NCBI GenBank assembly: GCA_030428695.1
Contig: JAUIEM010000179.1
Span: forward strand, 1-19,180
Length of the DNA: 19,180 nt
Source: a bacterium
GTDB lineage: Bacteria; Planctomycetota; J058; JAJDCP01
Direction: 5' to 3'
Position numbers and translations under genes: made by a program. How positions within the stretch are numbered: the stretch's first letter is position 1; the number at the start of each line of letters is the position of its first letter. The notes under the pieces were generated by a model that worked only from the letters and a program-made list of their open reading frames with translations, did no database searches and was not told the origin of the DNA. Shown here piece after piece: positions 6,605-14,901 of the stretch.

Positions 6605-9600
6605 GCGGGGCCCCGAAGCTCGAGCTGCCTCCCTTCGAGACCCTGTGCACCCAGTGGAAGCGACGGGACGCGGCGACGCTGAACGCCCCGGCGGAGCGCA
6701 GCCTGCGCCCGCAGCACCCGGCAGGCAGCACGACGGAGGACGGCGCCCTCGACTTCGCCCGGCGCGCCCTGCTCGGACGGGGCGGGATGGGCGAGGTGTA
6801 CCGCGTGCCGCAGCCGCTGCTCGAGCGGGATGTCGCGGTCAAGACCCTGCGGGGAGAGGCGGAGGAAGCGTCGCTCGCCGCCTTCCTGGGCGAGGCGGTC
6901 GCGACCAGCCGCATGCGTCATCCGAACGTCGTGCCCGTCCACGCCCTCGGCCGTCGGCCCGACGGAAGCCTGTTCCTCAGCATGCAGCTCGTGCGCGGAC
7001 AGACCTGGCAACGACTTCTCGAGGAGCGGCCGGACGACCTCGACCGCCACCTCGACGTCCTGACACAGGTCTGCCAGGCGGTCGCCTACGCCCAGAGCCA
7101 GTCCATCGCGCACAACGACATCAAACCCGCCAACGTGATGCTCGGCGACTTCGGCGAGGTCTACCTGCTCGACTGGGGGCTGGCGGTCTCCTACGGTCCG
7201 CCCGCCGAGGGCTCGCGGATGCTGGCCGCCGCGTCGATCGAAGGCCCGCTCGGCACGCCCGCCTACATGGCCCCCGAGCTGGCGATGGGCAACGGCGCGG
7301 CGATCGGCACCTGGACGGACGTGTACCTGCTCGGTGCGGTGCTGTTCCACATCCTGGCGGGCCGCGCGCCGCACGTCCGGGAGGGCGGGCTCGCGCGCCA
7401 CAGCCTCCTGCACATCGCCTCCGGCCAGCTCCCCGAGCTTCCTCCGGAGGCGCCCGCCGAGCTCGCGGACATCTGCCGCCGCGCCCTGACCGCCAACCCC
7501 CTCGGCCGCCAGCCGGACGCCGCCCGGCTCCTGACCGAGCTGCGGGACTTCCGGCGCCACCGCGACAGCCTGCGCCTCGCCGCCACGGCCCGCGCGCGGC
7601 TGACGGCCGGACGGCACGCGGAGGCCGAGCGCGATGCCTACGACGGCTTCGCCCGGTCCATCGCCGGCTTCGCCGCGGCCATCGAGCTGTGGGACGCCAA
7701 CCCCTCCGCTTGCCGCGGGCTCGCCGAGGCCCGGGAGGCCTACGCCGACCGGGCGCTGCGGGAGGGGGACCTGGGCCTGGCCGCCAGCCAGCTCGGCCAG
7801 CTCGGCGACGCGGCCCCGGCCGCGCTCGGCGGCAGGCTCGTCGCCGCGCGCCGGAGGCTCGAGCGCCGCGCCAGAACCCGGCGCTGGCTCCAGGCGGGGC
7901 TGGCCGCCGCCGTGGTGGTGATACTGGTCGGCTTCGCCGTCGGCTACTGGTCGATCGACAGCCGCAACCGCCAGCTGCGCGAGGAGCGCGACCGCGTGGC
8001 GGAGCGCGGCGCGATCGCCGAGGACGCGCTGCGCGCGCTGTCGGACCGGATCCCCGGCCTGCTGGTCGACGAGCTGGGCTCGCCGGACGCCTTCCTTGCC
8101 GCGCACGAGGCGCTCGCGGAGGCGGCCCGGGGCTGGGAGAGGCTGCAGGCGAGCGACGACTTCGCGACCCGCGGGGCGCTCGGTCGGGCCCAGGCGCAGC
8201 TGACGCTCGGCCTCCTGCGCCAGGCCCTCGGCCAGTACGCCGCCTGCCGCGCCGCCCTGCGCACCGCCGCCGCGCTGCTCGCAGCCGATGAGTCGCCTGC
8301 CGCCATCGCCCTGCGCGCCGCCATCCACGCCGAGCTGGCGACCGAGCTGGTGTGGACCGACGTCGACGAGGCGAGCGCCGCGGCGCAGGAGGCCTTGCGC
8401 CTCGTCTCCCTGCTTCCCGACGGCCCGGCCCCGCTGCGCGCGCAGGTCCACGCCGCCGTCGCCCGCACGCTGCTGGCGGAGGAGCGGCAGGCGGCCGCGC
8501 TGCCGCTCCTCGACGAGGCGGTCGCGCTGTGGCGGACGAGCACGGCCCCCGCCGAGCTGGCGTCCGCCCTGCTCGCGCGCGGACGGCTGCGGAGCGCGAC
8601 CGGACAAGGCGCCGCGCGCGCCGATCTGGAGGAGTGCGTCGCGCTGCGGCGCGCGCTGCACGCGGCCGGGCCGAGCTCGCTCAAGGCCCGCCGGCAGCTC
8701 GCAGTCGCCCTCGCCGAGCTCGGCGTGACGACCCGCGATGTGACGCAGCAGCGCGAGGCCGCGGAGCTGTTCGGGGGGTTGCTCGAGCGGCGCATGTTCC
8801 CCGAGCTCGCCCACGACCTCGCGCAAGGGCTCGGCCTCCTGCAGAGCGCCCAGCAGCTCGCGAAGGCCGCCTGGCTGCCGCTGCTCGAGCGCGCTCTCGA
8901 GGCCGTCGAGGCCGAGGACAGCCGGCGGCTGGCTGGGGCGCACGCCCTGTTGCTGCGCAACGTCGGCTCCCAGGCCGGCCTGGAGGGCCACCGGAAGAAG
9001 TCCCGCGCGCTGCTCGAGCGGGCGCTGGCGATCGAGCAGCGGATCGGCTCCCCGCTGCGCAGGGCGAAGACCCTGCGCATGCTGGCCCGCGTGCAGGGCG
9101 GCCGGCCGGCGCAGGAGTCGCTGGAAGAGGGGCTGCGGCTGCTGCGCACAGCAGAGTATCCGGGCCTGGAGGCGCGCGCGCAGGAGGCGCGGCTGCTGAT
9201 GGACCTCGGCGCACGGCGCCGGCGGACGGATCCGGAGCTCGCCGCCAGCCGGGAGATCTTCGCGGAGCTGCTGCAGGTCGCCGACACCGCCCCGCACTTT
9301 GCCGACCACGCGCGGGCTCGCGGGCTGTTCGCCTTCGCGCTCGGCCACGAGCGCGGCTGGCCGGCCGCCGTCGAGGCCTACGACGCGCTCCTCGCCGAGG
9401 TCGCGCCGCGCCTGCACGCCGACCGTCGGGAGCGCCTGCTGCTCGCCCTCGAGCAGGACGCCTGCCAGGCCCTGTTCCTCGCCGCTGACCCGCGCTGCCT
9501 GGAGCGCTTCCGGGCGCTGGTCGAGCGCCTCGACGCGCACTTCCTCGACGACCCCTGCCTCGAGCTCCGGGACCGGCTGGCCTTCTGCCTGTCGGCCGTC

Positions 9601-10035
9601 GCCCAGCTCGAGGGCTCCGTCACCGAGCGCCGCGCGGCGGCCGAGCGCAACCTCGCCCTGCGGCGCGAGGTCCACTCCGCCGACAGCGCCAACCTCGTGT
9701 TCCTGATGCGAAAGGTCGTCGCCCAGGACCTGTGCGGCCGGCAGTGGGAGCCCACCGACGAGCGCGCCCTCGAGCTGGCGGCCGAGGTCCACCCGGAGGC
9801 GCTGCACCTGCAGGCGTCCGGCAACCGGCACGCGATGGTCCAGGCGGCGCTGGCCTGGAGCAGCCTGTGCATCGGGCTGGCCTGGCGCGAGCACGACCTC
9901 GCCCACGCCCGCAACTTCCTCGAGGTCGCCGCCCAGCGCTGCCAGGCCCTCGTCCAGCTCGAGAAGCCACCGCCTCACGTGTCCGGCGTGCTCGAGCGGG
10001 TCGAGGCCGCGCTGGACGGGCTGCCGGACCCCTGA
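6601..10035 (+). CDS. Transmembrane Ser/Thr protein kinase with large helical-repeat sensor domain
   Basis: 1144 residues. The kinase domain spans about 55-320: P-loop 'GRGGMGEVY' (59-67), ATP-binding 'VAVK' (Lys81), catalytic loop 'HNDIKPANVM' (171-180, Asp173, Asn178), metal-binding 'DWG' (191-193) and 'APE' (224-226). HRD is replaced by HND, so this is a non-RD kinase, probably not switched on by classic activation-loop phosphorylation; DWG for DFG is common in this bacterial group. One membrane helix lies at about 430-450, followed by about 690 residues of Ala/Leu/Arg-rich helices with TPR-like spacing, such as 'ALPLLDEAVALW', predicted to be extracytoplasmic. The kinase should face the cytoplasm and phosphorylate proteins there; the coupled sigma factor is the obvious candidate (inference). 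Signal unknown. It ends 124 nt before the next gene. Confidence 0.92.
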   Translation: MSGAPKLELPPFETLCTQWKRRDAATLNAPAERSLRPQHPAGSTTEDGALDFARRALLGRGGMGEVYRVPQPLLERDVAVKTLRGEAEEASLAAFLGEAVATSRMRHPNVVPVHALGRRPDGSLFLSMQLVRGQTWQRLLEERPDDLDRHLDVLTQVCQAVAYAQSQSIAHNDIKPANVMLGDFGEVYLLDWGLAVSYGPPAEGSRMLAAASIEGPLGTPAYMAPELAMGNGAAIGTWTDVYLLGAVLFHILAGRAPHVREGGLARHSLLHIASGQLPELPPEAPAELADICRRALTANPLGRQPDAARLLTELRDFRRHRDSLRLAATARARLTAGRHAEAERDAYDGFARSIAGFAAAIELWDANPSACRGLAEAREAYADRALREGDLGLAASQLGQLGDAAPAALGGRLVAARRRLERRARTRRWLQAGLAAAVVVILVGFAVGYWSIDSRNRQLREERDRVAERGAIAEDALRALSDRIPGLLVDELGSPDAFLAAHEALAEAARGWERLQASDDFATRGALGRAQAQLTLGLLRQALGQYAACRAALRTAAALLAADESPAAIALRAAIHAELATELVWTDVDEASAAAQEALRLVSLLPDGPAPLRAQVHAAVARTLLAEERQAAALPLLDEAVALWRTSTAPAELASALLARGRLRSATGQGAARADLEECVALRRALHAAGPSSLKARRQLAVALAELGVTTRDVTQQREAAELFGGLLERRMFPELAHDLAQGLGLLQSAQQLAKAAWLPLLERALEAVEAEDSRRLAGAHALLLRNVGSQAGLEGHRKKSRALLERALAIEQRIGSPLRRAKTLRMLARVQGGRPAQESLEEGLRLLRTAEYPGLEARAQEARLLMDLGARRRRTDPELAASREIFAELLQVADTAPHFADHARARGLFAFALGHERGWPAAVEAYDALLAEVAPRLHADRRERLLLALEQDACQALFLAADPRCLERFRALVERLDAHFLDDPCLELRDRLAFCLSAVAQLEGSVTERRAAAERNLALRREVHSADSANLVFLMRKVVAQDLCGRQWEPTDERALELAAEVHPEALHLQASGNRHAMVQAALAWSSLCIGLAWREHDLAHARNFLEVAAQRCQALVQLEKPPPHVSGVLERVEAALDGLPDP

Positions 10036-10082
10036 CCGGGGCGGCTCCTCGAAGCGTGGCCCGCGACCCGCTCGCGAGGCTT

Positions 10083-10098
10083 GCGGATCGCAATCCGC
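10083..10098 (+). terminator. Short GC hairpin after the kinase gene, possible terminator
   Basis: GCGGAT, the tetraloop CGCA and ATCCGC form a perfect 6-bp stem 48 nt after the kinase stop. It has no downstream T-run, so termination would be weak or Rho-dependent. The rest of the 124-nt gap holds only the candidate -10 described separately. Confidence 0.35.
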
Positions 10099-10130
10099 CC
10101 GCGCGACGCGTTCTCGACGGGGGCGTGGGT

Positions 10131-10136
10131 TAGAAT
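10131..10136 (+). promoter_or_regulatory. Possible -10 element (TAGAAT) before the giant membrane protein gene
   Basis: TAGAAT matches the -10 consensus at 5 of 6 positions and lies 23 nt before ATG 10160. The best -35-like sequence is TTCTCG at 10111-10116, only 14 bp away, so the promoter is uncertain. Confidence 0.3.
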
Positions 10137-10159
10137 CCGGGCCCGGTGCGGAGGGAGCG

Positions 10160-13100
10160 ATGCACTCCAGGTTGTCATTGTCCGAGCTGCGCACGGCCCT
10201 GCAGGGGTCGGGGGCGGTGCTGCTCAGCCCGCGGGTGTTGCGCGGGGTGATCAAGGCCCATCTGCGGGTCTTCGGGATCGGCCTCGCGGTCCCGCACGCG
10301 CGCTGCTACCAGCTCTCGAAGGCGGACTTCCGCGCGCTCGCGAGCGCCCGCGAGCTCGACGTCGACCTGGCGTCCCTCGGTGATCCGGTGTTGCTCCTGC
10401 CCGAGCCCGATCCCACCTGGCTGGCCGAGCGGGACGCCGAAGCCGCGCTGCGTTACGTGTGGTCCCAGCTGTTCCACCTGCGGGTCCACGCGGCGCTCGA
10501 TGCCGAGGTCGCGGCGGGAAAGCTGACGCCGCACCTGGTCAAGCGGCTGGTCCACGCCCTCGGTCAGGTCGAGCTCGACGCCTCCCGGTCGGTGTTGCTG
10601 GCCGAGAATCTGCTGCCTGCGCGGGCGAGTGAGACGGAGGCCGTGACGGAGCTGGTCGCGACCTACCTCGAGCTCCAGCACTTCCAGCCGCCGATGCTCG
10701 AGCACTACTTCCCCGGCCTGGCCCCGCGGATGGCGCTGCTGATCACCCAGCTCGGGCTCGACGTGCCGGTGTTGCTCGCGCGCTCGCGCCCCGTCGGCGC
10801 CCCCGAGACACCGCGGCCAGCCGGCGGAGACGCGGCCCGTACGCGCGTCCCCACCGGTCGCCTCCGGCTGGGCGGGCTGTATCTCGACCGCTCCCCCGAC
10901 GTGTCGGCGACCGCCCGCCGCGAGCACCTGATCGCCCAGGCGGCAGGCCACGAGGAGCGCGGCAACCTCGTACGGGCGATGGCCCTGCTCCGGCGCAGCC
11001 TGGCCTTCGGCCCGCCCGACGAGCGGACCGACCGTAGCCTGGCGGACATCGAGCGGCTGCTGGAGAAGCTCTGCGCCGCGCTGGTCCGCCTGCTCGGCGG
11101 CGACGACGACGCCCGGGCGCGCTGGCTGCGGGCGCTGCGCCCGCTGGTGCTCGAGGGCGAGCTCGAAGGCGGACGCTACTGGTCGCAGCGCGTGCGGCTC
11201 CTGTACGACCTCCAGAAAGCCTGCGACGATGCGACCCCCAAACACACCGCGGATCTCGTGGGCTGGGCCCTCAGCCTCGGAAGTCTCGCGGTGCGCCGGG
11301 CGCTCCCCCTGCGCGCGCCGGTGCTCGTCTACCGGCACCTGAAGCGGGCCCTGGGGCGCCTCGCGCGGGTCCGGCGCTTCGACGGGCACGAGCGGCTGCG
11401 CGCCGCGCTGGAGTCCGCGGTCGCGACGGCCGACGAGGTCGCCCGCGCGCGGCTCGATCCGCCTCTACGCGAGACCTTCGAGACGGTCGGGGTGCAGGCG
11501 CGCGGCCGGGCGGAAGAGGTCGCCCGCGACAAGCTGCTCGCCGAGCTGCTCGACACGGTCCTCGCCCGGGGCGACCTGCAGCTCGGGGACGTCCGCGACG
11601 CGTTGAGCCGCAACCAGCTCAAGCTCCCCGACCTGGGAGGGGTCGGCGAGCTGCTGAAGGGCGACGGTCTGCTGCGCGTCGACCGTGAGCTCAGCCTGCG
11701 CCTCGACGGCATCTACCACCGCGGCGAAGTCTACATGCGCGGACTGCAGAAGGGCGTCTCCCTGATGTTCGGGACGGCCGCCGGGCGCTTCCTCTTCCTC
11801 TACTTCCTCCTGCCCCTCGGCGGCGCGTTCACGGTCCTCGAAGGGCTGAAGCACATGTTCTCGCCCTTCGTCGGCCTGACGGGCGGGGAGAACATCCACG
11901 CCCTCGCGGCCCTGCGCGAGGAGGTCTACGCCGGCCTCGGCCTCGCGCCGCAGGTCGTACACCACGGGGCCTGGCTGCTGCTCGGGGTGTTCTTCCTCGG
12001 GCTGCTCGCCAGCCGGGTCTTCCGCTCCCGCGTGACGACCGTCGGCAAACGCCTCGCGCGCCGTGGAAAGGCCGCGCTCGCCATGCCGCTCAAGCTGCTG
12101 CAGCACCCGCGGATCGCCCGTTTCTACCACAGCGCCGGCTTCTTCTACGCGATGCGCTACTTCGTGCAGCCGCTCGCCTTCGCCTGGGTGGCATCGCTGC
12201 TCCTGCCGCACGACTGGCAGATCGAGCTCCTGTACCTCGCGATGGTCTTCACCGCGGTCGCGGTCGGCGCGACCACGCTGGTCTGGCGGCGCCTCGAGGG
12301 GCGCCTCCTCGACGGTCTGGTGCGGCTCTGGCTCGGCCTGCGCCATCGCTTCCTGCCCAACGCCTATCGCTTCATCGTCACGACCTTCCGGCGCGCCCTC
12401 GAAGGGCTGGACATGCTCCTCTACGCGGTCGACGAGCGCCTGCGCTACCGGCCCGGAGAGGCGCGGGCCTCCGTCGTCTCGAAGGCGGCGCTCGGCGTCG
12501 TCTGGTTCGCCCTGACCTACCTGGTGCGTGTGTACACGAAGCTGCTCGTCGAGCCGCAGGTCAACCCGATCAAGCACTTCCCCGTCGTCACGGTCGCGCA
12601 CAAGCTGATGCTCCCGGCCACCGGCCTGTTGTTCAGCCTGCTCAGCACGCCCCTGATCGCGCTGCTCGGGACCTGGGCCGGCGGCACCATCGCGGGCGTG
12701 ACGGTGTTCCTCCTGCCGGGCGTCTTCGGCTTCCTCGCCTGGGAGCTCAAGGAGGGCTGGAAGCTCTACGCGAGCAACCGCGCGTCGACCCTGCAGCCGG
12801 TGATGGTCGGCACCAAGGGTGAGACGGTCGGCGGCCTGCTCAAGCCGGGCTTCCACTCGGGCACCGTGCCGAAGCTGTACAAGAACCTGCGGCGCGCGTC
12901 GGCTCGCGGCTACGAGCGCGAGACCCACATCGCCCGAGCGGGCCTCGCACAGGTCGAGCTCCAGCTGCGCCGCTGGACCGAGCGCGAGCTGCTCGCGCCG
13001 CTGGCCCTGCTTCCCGCGGCCCCGGCGCTGCAGCTCGAGGGCGTGCGTCTACACGCCAACCGCATCCAGCTCGAGCTCGCAAGCGACGGCGAGCGGGCCG

Positions 13101-13582
13101 TGATGGTGTTCGAGGAACAGTCCCTGCGGCTGCTCGCCTCGCTGCCCGAGCCCGGGTTCTTCGCCCGCGCCCGCGGCGAAGCGCGGGACAGCCTCCACGG
13201 GGCGCTGCTCGGCTTCTACAAGCTGGCCGGCGCCGAGCTGATCCGCGAGCAGCTCGAGGATGCCCTGGGGCGGCCCGCTGCCTACGACATCTCCGACGGC
13301 TGTCTCAACGTCTGGCCCCGCGAGGACGCGGCCGACGAGGTGCAGTACCCGCTGGCCGGCGCGACCCTCGAGCCGCGTCCCGTCGTCGGCGCGACGTCGC
13401 TGCCGCCCGTGCCCGCCGCGCGGGTGCTCTTCACCAGGTCCCTGCGCTGGGAAGACTGGCGGCAGTTCTGGGACCGTCCGCGCGAGCTCGCGCCGCTGCG
13501 CCTGTGGTGGGATCCCGAGCCCGCGCGCACGGAGTCCGCCCCCGAGGCGGAAGATCGACAGGAGGAAGACGATGCGTTGTGA
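10160..13582 (+). CDS. Giant multi-pass membrane protein of unknown function
   Basis: 1140 residues. ATG 10160 has GGAGGGAG about 4 nt upstream. I do not recognise a family. Residues 1-530 look soluble, rich in Leu, Ala and Arg, and mostly helical, with a proline-rich break at about 210-235 and a repeat-like helical segment at 250-315. About seven hydrophobic segments follow (about 538-562, 602-620, 665-682, 688-707, 774-792, 818-838 and 840-860) with basic loops between. Residues about 795-825 ('VNPIKHFPVVTVAHKLMLP') look motif-like and may be conserved. The C-terminal 280 residues are soluble, ending in an acidic tail. There is no signal peptide. Its end overlaps the next gene, a SprT-like/DUF2786 protein, by 11 nt, implying coupled expression. 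A transporter, scaffold or stress-membrane role is possible but unsupported. Confidence 0.8.
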   Translation: MHSRLSLSELRTALQGSGAVLLSPRVLRGVIKAHLRVFGIGLAVPHARCYQLSKADFRALASARELDVDLASLGDPVLLLPEPDPTWLAERDAEAALRYVWSQLFHLRVHAALDAEVAAGKLTPHLVKRLVHALGQVELDASRSVLLAENLLPARASETEAVTELVATYLELQHFQPPMLEHYFPGLAPRMALLITQLGLDVPVLLARSRPVGAPETPRPAGGDAARTRVPTGRLRLGGLYLDRSPDVSATARREHLIAQAAGHEERGNLVRAMALLRRSLAFGPPDERTDRSLADIERLLEKLCAALVRLLGGDDDARARWLRALRPLVLEGELEGGRYWSQRVRLLYDLQKACDDATPKHTADLVGWALSLGSLAVRRALPLRAPVLVYRHLKRALGRLARVRRFDGHERLRAALESAVATADEVARARLDPPLRETFETVGVQARGRAEEVARDKLLAELLDTVLARGDLQLGDVRDALSRNQLKLPDLGGVGELLKGDGLLRVDRELSLRLDGIYHRGEVYMRGLQKGVSLMFGTAAGRFLFLYFLLPLGGAFTVLEGLKHMFSPFVGLTGGENIHALAALREEVYAGLGLAPQVVHHGAWLLLGVFFLGLLASRVFRSRVTTVGKRLARRGKAALAMPLKLLQHPRIARFYHSAGFFYAMRYFVQPLAFAWVASLLLPHDWQIELLYLAMVFTAVAVGATTLVWRRLEGRLLDGLVRLWLGLRHRFLPNAYRFIVTTFRRALEGLDMLLYAVDERLRYRPGEARASVVSKAALGVVWFALTYLVRVYTKLLVEPQVNPIKHFPVVTVAHKLMLPATGLLFSLLSTPLIALLGTWAGGTIAGVTVFLLPGVFGFLAWELKEGWKLYASNRASTLQPVMVGTKGETVGGLLKPGFHSGTVPKLYKNLRRASARGYERETHIARAGLAQVELQLRRWTERELLAPLALLPAAPALQLEGVRLHANRIQLELASDGERAVMVFEEQSLRLLASLPEPGFFARARGEARDSLHGALLGFYKLAGAELIREQLEDALGRPAAYDISDGCLNVWPREDAADEVQYPLAGATLEPRPVVGATSLPPVPAARVLFTRSLRWEDWRQFWDRPRELAPLRLWWDPEPARTESAPEAEDRQEEDDAL

Positions 13583-14717
13583 CACCGACGCCTGGAGCCT
13601 GCATCTCGACCGCGACCTCGACCGGCTCGCCGAGCTGCGCATCGACGCCGCGCTCAGAAACCGCTGGCTGCTGCAGCTGCAGAGCGCGTGGAGGAGCTCG
13701 CTGTGGACCTGGTTCCCGCACATCGAGCTCGAGGCGCCGAACTTCGTGATCGACACCGCGCGCGGGCGGTGGGGGTACTGGCAGCCGGGGCGCCGGGTGC
13801 TCGGGATCAGCGAGCGCCTGCTCGCCTGTTACAGCTGGCACGACGTGCTCGAGACCCTGCGCCACGAGCTCGCGCATCAGCTGGTCGACGAGCACTTCCA
13901 GGTGCGCGAGGCTCCGCACGGCCCGTGCTTCCAGCGGACCTGCGCGAAGATGGGCGTCGCGCCGGCGGCGAGCGCGCGGCCGAGCAGCCTCAACGACCGT
14001 GACCCGGACGACGACCCGGTGCTGCGCAAGGTACGCAAGCTCCTGCGGCTCGGCGGCTCCGACAACGAGCACGAGTCGCGGCTCGCGATCCGCAAGGCGC
14101 ACAGCCTGTTGCTCAAGCACAACCTGAGCCTGCTGGAGGCCCAGCAGCCGCGCGGCTACGTGGTGCGCTTCTGCGGGCCGGTGCGCAAACGCGTCGACAG
14201 CCTGCACATGGCGGTCGGCAATCTGCTGCGCAGCTTCTTCTTCGTCGAGAGCATCTGGAACCACTGCTACGATCCCGTCGAGGATCGCGACGGCCGCGCC
14301 CTGATGCTGATCGGCAGCGCGGACAACGTGCGCTTCGCCGAGCACGTGTTCGAGTTCCTCTACGCGAGCCTCGAGCGCCTCTGGAGGCGGCACAAGAAGG
14401 CTCGCGGCCTGCGCCGGAACCGCGACCGGCGCAGCTTCCAGCGGGGCGTGCTCGACGGCTTCACCGCCCAGCTGAGCGAGCAGCGCAGCGGCGACCGCGA
14501 GCGCGGGCTGGTGTGGGTCGGGGACGCCGCGCTGCAGACCTTCTACCGCCAGCGCTTCCCGCGCACCCGCACCCGCTATACCCGGGCCCGGATTCCGAAG
14601 AACGACGCCTACCACGCCGGTCACGACGAGGGACAGCGGCTGCGGATCCTGCGGCCGGTCGAGAGCGCCCACGGCGATCGTGGTCTGCGCCTGGGAGGCG
14701 GCGGTGAAAGTGTTTGA
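13572..14717 (+). CDS. SprT-like zinc metalloprotease fused to DUF2786
   Basis: 381 residues. ATG 13572 has AGGAGG 6 nt upstream and lies inside the preceding gene's 3' end. The N-terminal part (about 15-130) contains 'LRHELAHQL', a HExxH zinc site at 98-102, with 'HGPCF' at 116-120 giving a third His; this arrangement is typical of SprT-like/Spartan proteases. Residues about 148-190, with 'VLRKVRKLLRLG' and 'AIRKAHSLLLKHNL', match DUF2786, a domain found in phage and bacterial proteins of unknown function. The rest (190-381) is basic and helix-rich. Spartan-type proteases cut proteins crosslinked to DNA, so a DNA-repair role is an inference from the family. Pairing with a giant membrane protein is unexplained. 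The stop codon overlaps the tRNA-Gly promoter -35 box. Confidence 0.8.
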   Translation: MRCDTDAWSLHLDRDLDRLAELRIDAALRNRWLLQLQSAWRSSLWTWFPHIELEAPNFVIDTARGRWGYWQPGRRVLGISERLLACYSWHDVLETLRHELAHQLVDEHFQVREAPHGPCFQRTCAKMGVAPAASARPSSLNDRDPDDDPVLRKVRKLLRLGGSDNEHESRLAIRKAHSLLLKHNLSLLEAQQPRGYVVRFCGPVRKRVDSLHMAVGNLLRSFFFVESIWNHCYDPVEDRDGRALMLIGSADNVRFAEHVFEFLYASLERLWRRHKKARGLRRNRDRRSFQRGVLDGFTAQLSEQRSGDRERGLVWVGDAALQTFYRQRFPRTRTRYTRARIPKNDAYHAGHDEGQRLRILRPVESAHGDRGLRLGGGGESV

Positions 14718-14742
14718 CACTGCGAGCCGAGCGGAGGATAAT
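14714..14742 (+). promoter_or_regulatory. Strong sigma-70 promoter of tRNA-Gly(CCC)
   Basis: A perfect TTGACA (14714-14719), a 17-bp spacer and GATAAT (14737-14742, 5 of 6) place the start of transcription near 14749, about 3 nt before the tRNA. The -35 box shares bases with the stop codon of the upstream protein gene (TGA 14715-14717). It is the best promoter match in the window and may also drive dgt and the genes behind it by read-through. Confidence 0.88.
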
Positions 14743-14751
14743 GCCGGCCGC

Positions 14752-14823
14752 GCGGGCGTAACTCAGTGGTAGAGTTCCAGCTTCCCAAGCTGGCTGTCGT
14801 GGGTTCGAATCCCATCGCCCGCT
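14752..14823 (+). tRNA. tRNA-Gly (anticodon CCC)
   Basis: A 72-nt cloverleaf: acceptor GCGGGCG pairs perfectly with CGCCCGC, D stem ACTC/GAGT, anticodon stem CCAGC/GCTGG with loop TTCCCAA (anticodon CCC), and T arm GTGGG/CCCAT with loop TTCGAAT. The discriminator is T, normal for bacterial tRNA-Gly. The 3' CCA is not encoded. The gene reads GGG codons. Confidence 0.97.
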
Positions 14824-14872
14824 TTCCGACCCTTCCCCGCCACTCCCTTGCATCGTTTGCGGAGAAGCCGCA

Positions 14873-14887
14873 CGGGCCGTCGGCCCG
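14873..14887 (+). promoter_or_regulatory. Hairpin next to the dgt ribosome site
   Basis: CGGGCC, loop GTC and GGCCCG form a perfect 6-bp stem immediately before AGAGGA (14888-14893), the likely Shine-Dalgarno of dgt. It may limit read-through from the tRNA promoter or tune translation. No T-run follows it. Confidence 0.45.
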
Positions 14888-14901
14888 AGAGGATCCCTGG
14901 C

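Noticed and set aside
6289..10254. A 1321-codon open frame on the minus strand, opposite the kinase
   Set aside because: It is a shadow of high-GC codon use. The translation is Arg/Gly/Gln-rich without motifs, whereas the plus strand shows clear kinase signatures.
11465..12928. A 487-codon minus-strand open frame opposite the giant membrane protein
   Set aside because: It is low in hydrophobic segments and rich in Gln/Glu/Arg, as expected for the antisense of GC-rich coding DNA; the plus strand has a good ribosome site and membrane helices.
14848..14901. TTG start for dgt giving 18 extra residues
   Set aside because: The extension is strongly basic, spans a hairpin and lacks a ribosome site; GTG 14902 has one.
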